Positions 53,607 through 61,176 of a stretch of 64,000 nucleotides of DNA are shown in pieces; within the stretch, counting starts at the first letter, position 1, and each line of letters begins with the position of its first letter. The notes under the pieces are model-generated. The model did no database searches, had not been told where the DNA came from, and saw nothing but the letters and a program-made list of their open reading frames with translations. The stretch spans positions 124,001 to 188,000 of the forward strand of contig NZ_QUOK01000008.1 of NCBI RefSeq assembly GCF_003390325.1. The letters are read 5' to 3'. Made by a program: the position numbers and the translations under genes. The DNA is from Rhodohalobacter sp. SW132. Lineage in GTDB: Bacteria; Bacteroidota; Rhodothermia; Balneolales; Balneolaceae.

Positions 53607-55055
53607 ATGATGTACTCCAAAAAAGATACCTTCATTTTTTTTGTCCTGCTGTTCCTGGCTGGTTTTCTTTTAACACCGATACATTCAAACGCCCAACTCT
53701 CACTTCCAGAATTGAGTTTCGAAACAACAATCATTGCAAACTCCAATGATACTACCCCGTTTTGGATACAAAGCAATCGCCATGGGATATTTGCACCAAA
53801 CGGCAGCCAGGTACTGACCCGACTGCAGGCACACAGCACGAATAACCAATTAACAAATCAACTAACCCTCAGTTATGGAGTGGATTTTATTGCTCGTCCC
53901 GGAAAACAATCTACCAATAACTTCAACCAAGGCTACCTGCAGCTTGAAGGTTACGGAGTATACCTGCAGGCGGGACGGTTTAACTACTCCTCCCCTATTA
54001 CCGATGTTGAGCTGGGCATGGGCTCGCTGGGCGTAAGCGGTAATGCCTCACCCATCCCACAGATCCGGGCCGGGTTTTCGGACTGGACTTCCCTCCCCTT
54101 CACTCAGGATTTTATTCAGATTAAAGGACACATGGCCCACGGCTGGCTCGGCAGCAGACGTTTAACCGAAAATCTGCTGTACCACGAGAAAGTAGGCCAC
54201 GCCCGTTTTGGAGGCTCCATTCCTCTCAATCTGTATGGAGGAATGGCACACTATGCCAAATGGGGAGGTACACATCCGAGATTCGGCGAACTTCCATCAA
54301 CTTTTGAAGATTTTTTCCGCGTTGCAATTGCCATTGGTGGTGATGAAAATGCCCCGCCCGGTGAAAGAGATTACATGCTTGGAGATCACCTGGGGGCATG
54401 GGACTTTGGCTTTTTCCTTGAATTCAACAATTTAGACGTCAAAGGGTACCGCCAGTTTCCTCTGGAGACGAAGGATAATTTAAAGCTGAAAAGCCCGCAG
54501 GATGCACTGACGGGTATTTTGCTTGAGTTTGACAATGAGTTTATCCTGCCGATTTCTAAACTGGTCTATGAATATATGTACACAAAATGGCAGGACGGCC
54601 CCCGGGTTGTAAACGAGGTGGATGGCGTACCCTGCAACGAATTACCGTCCGGAACATGCAGAGATATGAGCCAGGGAAATGAAAACTACTACAACCACGG
54701 CATCTACCAAACTGGCTGGGCCTATAACCGCAGGACGATCGGCAATCCAATCTTTACTCTAAGGGATGACAATTTAGGTATTGATAATAACAGAATTGTG
54801 GCTCATCATATCGGTCTGCAGAGTGTTATTGGAAGCACTACTTTGCACGGAAAACTAACCTATAGCCGGAACTTTGGAACACGTTCCGATCCATTTGAAT
54901 CCCAACGAAATCAATATTCGACAATTGTCGGCGCAGAGAGAGTATTTCAATTTAATGGACCACCCCTCACTATCAGTACAGAAATAGCCTACGACCGCGG
55001 CTCACTCATCGGCACCCAATTTGGTGTTGTACTGGGGATAAAATGGGTGATGTGA
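53607..55055 (+). CDS. Wzi-like capsule assembly outer membrane protein
   Basis: Seen in 482 aa: a signal peptide (IFFVLLFLAGFLLTPIHSNA), then an even run of amphipathic beta strands with ANSNDTTPFWIQSNRHGIF, YLQLEGYGVYLQAGRF, WLGSRRLTENLLYHEK and ending in a Trp-Val-Met strand (VVLGIKWVM), a typical outer membrane barrel end. It matches the capsule-assembly Wzi family of Bacteroidota, which helps hold capsule polysaccharide at the surface. No other capsule gene is nearby, so the gene is an orphan. The tRNA array precedes it on the other strand. Confidence 0.85.
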   Translation: MMYSKKDTFIFFVLLFLAGFLLTPIHSNAQLSLPELSFETTIIANSNDTTPFWIQSNRHGIFAPNGSQVLTRLQAHSTNNQLTNQLTLSYGVDFIARPGKQSTNNFNQGYLQLEGYGVYLQAGRFNYSSPITDVELGMGSLGVSGNASPIPQIRAGFSDWTSLPFTQDFIQIKGHMAHGWLGSRRLTENLLYHEKVGHARFGGSIPLNLYGGMAHYAKWGGTHPRFGELPSTFEDFFRVAIAIGGDENAPPGERDYMLGDHLGAWDFGFFLEFNNLDVKGYRQFPLETKDNLKLKSPQDALTGILLEFDNEFILPISKLVYEYMYTKWQDGPRVVNEVDGVPCNELPSGTCRDMSQGNENYYNHGIYQTGWAYNRRTIGNPIFTLRDDNLGIDNNRIVAHHIGLQSVIGSTTLHGKLTYSRNFGTRSDPFESQRNQYSTIVGAERVFQFNGPPLTISTEIAYDRGSLIGTQFGVVLGIKWVM

Positions 55056-55688
55056 TTTTCAGGGTTCATGGTGCAAGTGATAAGACCGGGTAGAGTTCAC
55101 GCGTCGCCGGTTTTCCGGTCCCGGATTGCTTCGGGGCATGATCCTGTCAGAGTCTGGATTTAAGGCATTGCGCAAAGCGAAGAACAGACCTGACAGCGTG
55201 ACTACTGCCTCGCATATCAAGGTTTACCGAAGGGTCGGTACCCAAAAAAAGCTGACAGGTGCAGTGTATACAACCTCGTAGAGTACTGAGCGGAGCGCTC
55301 ATTTTTTGAACATGAAATGAAATTCCTCCCAGCGTTGTCAGTTCAGGGTTCAGGACTCTTGGTCCAGGTTACATCTTTCCTCGAGTGTGTTGCTGAAGAT
55401 GACAGATAAAAGATATCAAGAGAGACCCTGGCGGATGCTTATCCATATGATCCATTAACAACTTCTTAGTATAAACTTACTCTCTTACAGAAGAAGAATC
55501 CTCATCCTCTATTACAGTTCCATGTGACCCTTTGTGCCCATTGTGGTACAGAAGTTGAACCTTCTGGTTCATAAATCTTTAAGAAAACGGGCATAAGGTT
55601 AAAACTTCTCAATTGATTTGAATATAATACAGACCTGGAGTTCAATTATATTCAAATAAGCTCTTCACTTATCACTTTAAAACAATCT
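55056..55688. other. Gene-free spacer with scattered repeat words
   Basis: No convincing gene. It holds TTCAGGG-family words (55061-55084 and 55338-55352), a TCCCGGATTGCTTCGGG imperfect palindrome (about 55120-55137), and an inverted repeat CTGTCAGAGTCTG / CAGACCTGACAG (about 55146-55196). A clean operator-like repeat ends the region (listed separately). Confidence 0.55.
55616..55657. promoter_or_regulatory. Perfect 13-bp inverted repeat upstream of the hexosaminidase gene
   Basis: ATTTGAATATAAT and ATTATATTCAAAT flank a 16-base spacer, ending 31 bases before the start codon at 55689. Length and symmetry suit a dimeric regulator site; no T-run follows, which argues against a terminator. Confidence 0.55.
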
Positions 55689-58277
55689 GTGGTGATCATA
55701 CACAATACAACTTCTACCGTTAATTTGATCGTTTTCACGATCTTATTCCTCTCAATTTTTACCCCCCTGCTCCTCTCCTGCACAAGCCAGGAGTCCGATC
55801 AAAAGTTCAGCGTCTCACCTGTTGAAATCAATTGGAAATTAAACTCAAACTTTGAGCCCGACAACAAACTGAGCGCAACACTCACGCTGATCAATAACGG
55901 AGAGGAGCCGCTGCCCGCTGATGGATGGGCACTCTACTTTACCTCAATCAGAATCCTGGATCCGGACAGTTTTCCTGATGACTACACGGTTTCCCATATC
56001 AACGGATATCTTTTTAAGCTTGAACCTGCCGAAGAGTTTGAACCGATAGCCCCGGGTGAGCGCAGGGAAATTGAGTACCTCGCTCAATTTTTCGCAATCA
56101 AATCGTCAGATGCCCCCGAGGGTTTCTACTTTGTGTTTGATGATGAGTCTATTGAGACCGTGGAGTCGGTCACAATACTCCCGTTTGAAACCGAAGAGCA
56201 GCTCAACCGATCACCGGGGGATAATATACCTGTGCCGACTCCGGAAGTCACGTTTGAACAAAATGAACGGCTCACGAAGCTTGAAAGAGACCAGTTAATG
56301 CCCGTTACGCCAACTCCCGCCTCTTACACCAGGAACGAGGGGCAGTTTCGTTTCCCCGATGTTCTACATATTTATACGGATGATGCTTTCGCGGTGAATA
56401 CAGCATCCCTGGGCAGCACGTTGATGAGGGAACACGGGGTTGATATAAATCTTACCACTTCTGATAAGCAGTCTGCAGATATACGAATTCTTCAGGCAGA
56501 TACCGGCTCTGAATCCCGCGAAGCCTATACTCTTGAGATCACACCGGACTATATAAATCTGACTGCCAGTGAGAAGCCCGGTGCATTTTACGGAATTCAG
56601 ACGCTGCGATCCCTGATTACAGACCGCGGGGATAACGGCCTGGCCATCGACGCTGCAATCATTGATGATGAACCGGCGTTCCCCTATCGCGGCATGCACC
56701 TTGATGTCTCCCGAAACTTCCACGGGGTTCAGGATGTGAAACGCCTTCTTGACATCATGGGTACCTATAAACTTAACAAGTTTCATTTTCATCTGACCGA
56801 TGATGAGGGATGGCGGATTGCCATAGAGGAGCTGCCCGAACTGACGGAAATTGGCGGCCGGAGGGGGCACACCGAAACCGAGGATGAGTTTATGATCCCG
56901 GCCTACGGCTCAGGTCCGGATCCCACACCGAACAACTCTTTTGGCAGCGGATGGTATTCGCGTGATGAGTACATCGACCTGCTGAAGTATGCAGCCGAAC
57001 GGCACATCGAGGTAATTCCCGAAATTGATGTTCCGGGCCATGCACGGGCGGCAATCATTGCGATGGAGCACCGGTATGAACGGCTGAACGAAGCCGGTGA
57101 TGATCATCCAGACCGCCACAGGCTGCACGACCCTGAGGATGTGTCATCCTACCGGTCAATCCAAAACTATACGGACAATGTGATCAATGTCTGCCTGGAA
57201 TCGACCTACCAGTTTATGGACGTTGTGATTGACGAGCTGATTGATATGCATAACGAGGCGGGTGCGCCGCTGAATGTGATTCACATGGGCGGGGATGAGG
57301 TACCCCGGGGCACGTGGACGGATTCACCGGCATGCAAAGATCTGATGGAAAAGGAGCAGATTGAGAACGTACGCGATCTGCAGACTTACTTCTTTGAGCG
57401 GCTGATCCGCAAACTCGAGCCGCACAGCATCACAATGGCCGGGTGGGAAGAAATCGCGTTCCGGGAAGAGAATGATGGAGGCATGACAATCAATCCCGAC
57501 TTTGCCGGTTCTTCAATTCCTTATGTCTGGTCAAACATCTGGGGTGGCGGCACTGAAGATCGCGCCTACGCCCTGGCCAACAGCGGGTATGATGTTGTGA
57601 TGTCGCACGCATCCAATTTCTATTTCGACATGGCCTACGACAAGCACTGGAAAGAACCGGGATTCTACTGGGCAGCGATGCTCACCACGGAAGTCCCCTT
57701 TTCTTTTGCCCCTTTTAATCTCTTTATGAATGCCCGGGATGATAACTACGGCAACCCTCTTGCTGAGGATCACTTTGACGAGATGGAAAACCTGGAAAAC
57801 GATGCGCGCGATAATATCCTGGGACTCCAGGGACAGCTCTGGACCGAGACGGTGAATGAGCCGGGCCGGATGGAGTATATGATTCTGCCCCGTCTGCTGG
57901 GACTTGCCGAACGCGCCTGGGCGGGACAACCGGAATGGGGCGATCTACGTAACCGCGATGACTTCGAGCGGGAACGCCTGGCCGCCTGGAATGAGTTCGC
58001 AAATCGCCTCGGGAGCGTTGAACTTCCCCGCCTCGATCGTCTTTATGATGAGATCAACTACCGGATTCCGCCCCCTGGAGCAGTGATTCGTGACGGATCT
58101 CTTCACGCAAACATCGCACTTCCAGGGATAACCATTCGCTATACCCTTGACGGCAGTGAGCCGACCGAAAACTCCCCGGTTTACAGTGAACCTGTGGAGC
58201 TGAGCGGTGACGAAACCGTGCGCCTGGCCGGCTTCAGCAAAACCGGACGGGCAGGAAGATCCATACTTGTTGAGTAA
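55689..58277 (+). CDS. GH20 beta-N-acetylhexosaminidase lipoprotein
   Basis: Seen in 862 aa from a GTG start: a signal and lipobox LLLSC (Cys about 31), a CHB_HEX-like carbohydrate-binding domain (about 45-160), a GH20b domain (about 200-335; PVTPTPASYTRNEGQF), the GH20 barrel (about 340-700; YRGMHLDVSRNFHGV, HFHLTDDEGWR, EIDVPGHARAA, catalytic Asp536-Glu537 in HMGGDEVPRG, LGLQGQLWTETV), and a C-terminal CHB_HEX_C-like domain (IRYTLDGSEPTENSPVYS). Family knowledge: removes terminal GlcNAc/GalNAc from chitin oligomers or glycans, with substrate-assisted catalysis. Probably outer membrane or periplasmic. Expression may be set by the inverted repeat just upstream. Confidence 0.94.
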   Translation: MVIIHNTTSTVNLIVFTILFLSIFTPLLLSCTSQESDQKFSVSPVEINWKLNSNFEPDNKLSATLTLINNGEEPLPADGWALYFTSIRILDPDSFPDDYTVSHINGYLFKLEPAEEFEPIAPGERREIEYLAQFFAIKSSDAPEGFYFVFDDESIETVESVTILPFETEEQLNRSPGDNIPVPTPEVTFEQNERLTKLERDQLMPVTPTPASYTRNEGQFRFPDVLHIYTDDAFAVNTASLGSTLMREHGVDINLTTSDKQSADIRILQADTGSESREAYTLEITPDYINLTASEKPGAFYGIQTLRSLITDRGDNGLAIDAAIIDDEPAFPYRGMHLDVSRNFHGVQDVKRLLDIMGTYKLNKFHFHLTDDEGWRIAIEELPELTEIGGRRGHTETEDEFMIPAYGSGPDPTPNNSFGSGWYSRDEYIDLLKYAAERHIEVIPEIDVPGHARAAIIAMEHRYERLNEAGDDHPDRHRLHDPEDVSSYRSIQNYTDNVINVCLESTYQFMDVVIDELIDMHNEAGAPLNVIHMGGDEVPRGTWTDSPACKDLMEKEQIENVRDLQTYFFERLIRKLEPHSITMAGWEEIAFREENDGGMTINPDFAGSSIPYVWSNIWGGGTEDRAYALANSGYDVVMSHASNFYFDMAYDKHWKEPGFYWAAMLTTEVPFSFAPFNLFMNARDDNYGNPLAEDHFDEMENLENDARDNILGLQGQLWTETVNEPGRMEYMILPRLLGLAERAWAGQPEWGDLRNRDDFERERLAAWNEFANRLGSVELPRLDRLYDEINYRIPPPGAVIRDGSLHANIALPGITIRYTLDGSEPTENSPVYSEPVELSGDETVRLAGFSKTGRAGRSILVE

Positions 58278-58464
58278 TTGTGCGGAAAAAGAAAAAACAG
58301 GGGATTGAATTCAAGAAACATTATTGGATGTTTTTTATATAGTTATTGTATTCGATTAGCGGCGCCGGCGATCTGGTGTAACAGGGGGAGCATATTTTTT
58401 TCAATACAGACCTGAGTTCTATTAATTGAGTTCTATTAATAATGTCTTATTTAAAAGTTAAAAT
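58278..58464. other. Spacer with a 14-bp tandem repeat
   Basis: TGAGTTCTATTAAT occurs twice in tandem at 58413-58440. The preceding CAATACAGACCTGAGTTC resembles the spacer of the operator-like repeat on the other side of the hexosaminidase gene (55627-55643). No gene seen. Confidence 0.6.
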
Positions 58465-58615
58465 GTGGCTAATACTGTCCAAAAGGGCGTCATCCCGTAC
58501 TTGATACGGGATCTCCTATCCTTAATACAGGCAGGAGATACCGGATCAAAGTCCGGTATGACAGTACTGATGATAATATCCCTTGTTGTACGCCCTTTTG
58601 GACCGTGTCAGCCAC
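58465..58615. repeat. MITE-like element with long terminal inverted repeats
   Basis: Outer arms: GTGGCT-N6-GTCCAAAAGGGCGT at 58465-58490 and its complement at 58590-58615, with 20 of 26 positions identical and all mismatches in the N6. Inside are hairpins CATCCCGTAC.../...GTACGGGAT type (ATCCCGTACTTGATACGGGAT, 58492-58512) and CCGGATCAAAGTCCGG (58551-58566). No coding capacity; a non-autonomous mobile element is the simplest reading. Confidence 0.75.
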
Positions 58616-58672
58616 TTACTCAATTTTAGAAATCAGGTTACAGCATAAAATCAGGGTTAACAAAGCACAAAA

Positions 58673-59599
58673 ATGAAATCAGACACTTTTTTTATCAACG
58701 CAAAAGGGAAAGATCTCTATGCAAGAAAATGGCTTCCGGATGAAGGCACGCCAAATGCTGTTGTTTTGATTATCCACGGTATGATTGAACATTCCGGCCG
58801 TTACAGCCGCTTTGCAGAAGCTTTGACAAAACAGGGTTTTGCCGCATATGCGTACGACCACAGAGGACATGGAAAAACAGACGCCGATCGGCTCGGAATT
58901 ATAGACAGCGACGACAGTTTTCACCAGATGACCGACGACCTGAATACAGTACGAAAAGAGATTCAGGGTAAACATCCCGACCTTCCCCTTTATTTTTTCG
59001 CTCATAGTATGGGATCCTTTCTCACCCAGCGATACATGCAGCTTTACGAGAATTCTCCGGATGGAATTATCTACTCCGGGAGCAACGGCAAGCCGCCGAT
59101 ACTTCTTTATGTTGGGCTTCTCATCGCAAATATCATCGGTGAGATGAAAGGGAAAACCTATCGAAGCAAAATGATTCACAACCTCACTTTTGGCCCTTTT
59201 AACGCCATGTTCAAGCCAAATCGAACCGATAACGACTGGCTTTCGAGGGATGAAAATGAAGTCGACAAATATGTGGATGATCCACAATGCGGTTTTGTGC
59301 CGGCAGTAGAATTTTACAGCGATTTCTTCAGCGGCCTGATGAAACTTCACAGCCACAAACCGTTTGCCGGGCGTCATCCAGAAACACCAATATTGATTAT
59401 TTCAGGGGACCAGGACCCGGTTTCCTACATGGGAGATGGAATCAAAAAACTGCAGAAACATTTTGAGGAGAGTGGTGTTGCCGATCTCAAAGTCAATCTT
59501 TATAAAGGCGCACGCCACGAGCTGCTCAACGAAACCAACAGGGATGAAGTTACCGCAGATGTGATCTACTGGCTGAAGGAGAAGATGGAGAGCGTGTGA
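58673..59599 (+). CDS. Monoacylglycerol lipase-like alpha/beta hydrolase
   Basis: Seen in 308 aa: oxyanion-hole IIHGMIEHSGRY, AYAYDHRGHGKTD, nucleophile elbow AHSMGS (Ser112), acid in LIISGDQDPVSYMG, and catalytic His in YKGARHELLNE. This is the serine aminopeptidase S33/monoglyceride lipase pattern (PldB-like). No signal peptide, so cytosolic. A single gene; a bidirectional terminator follows. Confidence 0.92.
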   Translation: MKSDTFFINAKGKDLYARKWLPDEGTPNAVVLIIHGMIEHSGRYSRFAEALTKQGFAAYAYDHRGHGKTDADRLGIIDSDDSFHQMTDDLNTVRKEIQGKHPDLPLYFFAHSMGSFLTQRYMQLYENSPDGIIYSGSNGKPPILLYVGLLIANIIGEMKGKTYRSKMIHNLTFGPFNAMFKPNRTDNDWLSRDENEVDKYVDDPQCGFVPAVEFYSDFFSGLMKLHSHKPFAGRHPETPILIISGDQDPVSYMGDGIKKLQKHFEESGVADLKVNLYKGARHELLNETNRDEVTADVIYWLKEKMESV

Positions 59600-59690
59600 G
59601 GGAGTGGTAAAGAGGGAGAGAGGGAGTGAAGAAGAGAAGTGGTGAAATTTCAATTTTACTCCATAGAATTTTAACTCCTCCATTCTAAAC

Positions 59691-59743
59691 AAAAAAAGCC
59701 GTCCGGGATGTGGTTCAAATGACCTTTTTCCGGACGGCTTTTT
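59691..59743. terminator. Bidirectional terminator between convergent genes
   Basis: Stem AAAAAGCCGTCCGG / CCGGACGGCTTTTT around a 24-base loop, with T-runs on both strands. It serves the hydrolase (plus) and the amidohydrolase operon (minus). Confidence 0.88.
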
Positions 59744-59769
59744 GATATTGATTTATCAGCAAAAAGAAA

Positions 59770-61176
59770 CTATCGATTCACACGCTGATCCACTTTCTCG
59801 CGATATTTTTCATACAGCATACGATGGGCGTCCACCATATCAATTTTACGGCCTTCAATATAAGCCTGTTCAATTTGCGAGCTGTACTCCAGCGGATTTC
59901 CGGTGGTGATCAGCAGTGTAGCATCTTTGCCCACTTCCAGAGATCCAACTCTGTCGCTGATTCCCAGAATTTCTGCCGCTGAAAGGGTTACGGACCGAAG
60001 CGCCTCATCAGCATCCAGCCCGTACGCCGCTGCAGCGCCAACTTCATTCGGTAATCTGAAAGCGTACGGAGCACTTGACCCGCCAGCAATTGCAAAAGTA
60101 ATTCCTGCTTCATGAAGTCGCGCAGGCAGGCTGTACCGACCATCATACGGCTCCCACTGTCGGTTTGGGGATGTCAGCACAGATGTTACAATTACCGGAA
60201 TCTCTTTTTGCACAAGATGATCTGCAACATAGTGAGCATCCCGCCCGCCCATGATAATCAGGTCAACTTCCTCTTCACCGGCCCAGGTGATGGCGTCCTG
60301 GATCTGGCGGAGTTCGTCGGCTTCCACAACAACCGGCCGATCTCCTTCCAGTACCGGAATCATCGCCTCCAGTTTGGAATCCACATCTTTTCGACTTGCG
60401 TTTCCAGCCTCATACGCAATTTTCGCTTTATGGTACGATCTTGCAGAAGCAAACGAATCACGCAGCTCGAGCAGGTCATCTTCGTAATTATCACTGCTTG
60501 CAGATGGCCAGTTTACGATAAGTGCAAGGCCCGGCTTCAGAACCATATCCTCCCACGACCAGCCGTCCATTTTCATGGCTACCGACTGACCTGAAACGAG
60601 TCCGCCGCCCGGTGTCGTCACGGCAGTTAAAACTCCGGCGGTGCGCGCCGTTCCGATGTGGCGGCTTTCCGGGTTGAACGCGATTTCCGGAGTAACATTC
60701 GGGTTAAAGCGCCCCAGTTCGTTGATATCTACGGTCATATCAACCGCGCCAATCTCGTAGATTCCCATGCGGCTATACCCGTCAATCAGCCCGGGATAAA
60801 TCTCCTTGCCGGAAACATCAACCCGTTCTGCACCTGCCGGCACCTGAACGTTTGTGCCAATTGCGGTAATCACGCCATCATCAAACACGATGGTTCCGTT
60901 TTCAATCACACCGTCAGAAACGGTATAAATGGTCGCTCCCTCAAGGGCAATAACACCATCCTGCATTGCAGCTGGCGTCTGGGCATTGGCGGATGAAAAA
61001 ATCATTATGCAGAATAAGAGAGCTGCAAGCATGGCGCAGACCGTTCGATTGAGAGCGAAACCGGGCTCTTTCGCGGCTGAATATTGTGCTGCGTATGATC
61101 GGTTCATAGGTTGCATCTTTTCAGTTGAGTAATTTTCGGTAAATGGCTGGTCGGAAAATTGATTTGTTCGTCTCAT
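59770..61176 (-). CDS. Amidohydrolase-family protein lacking the HxH metal motif
   Basis: Seen in 468 aa: a long N-terminal stretch then a signal anchor (CAMLAALLFCIMIFSSANA, about 47-66), beta-sandwich and barrel motifs ALEGATIYTVSDGVIENG, GKEIYPGLIDGYSRMG (the usual HxH is replaced by GYS), GGGLVSGQSV, and the C-terminal GSLEVGKDATLLITTGNP. The GGSSAPYAFRLPNEVG stretch replaces the usual His-rich strand. Probably a non-catalytic or altered-metal partner. Its start overlaps the stop of the next amidohydrolase gene (TGATG at 61174-61178), so they are coupled. Confidence 0.85.
   Translation of the reverse strand: MRRTNQFSDQPFTENYSTEKMQPMNRSYAAQYSAAKEPGFALNRTVCAMLAALLFCIMIFSSANAQTPAAMQDGVIALEGATIYTVSDGVIENGTIVFDDGVITAIGTNVQVPAGAERVDVSGKEIYPGLIDGYSRMGIYEIGAVDMTVDINELGRFNPNVTPEIAFNPESRHIGTARTAGVLTAVTTPGGGLVSGQSVAMKMDGWSWEDMVLKPGLALIVNWPSASSDNYEDDLLELRDSFASARSYHKAKIAYEAGNASRKDVDSKLEAMIPVLEGDRPVVVEADELRQIQDAITWAGEEEVDLIIMGGRDAHYVADHLVQKEIPVIVTSVLTSPNRQWEPYDGRYSLPARLHEAGITFAIAGGSSAPYAFRLPNEVGAAAAYGLDADEALRSVTLSAAEILGISDRVGSLEVGKDATLLITTGNPLEYSSQIEQAYIEGRKIDMVDAHRMLYEKYREKVDQRVNR

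Noticed and set aside
58679-59377. 232-codon minus-strand frame inside the lipase gene
   Set aside because: Antisense to the alpha/beta hydrolase catalytic motifs; no features of its own.
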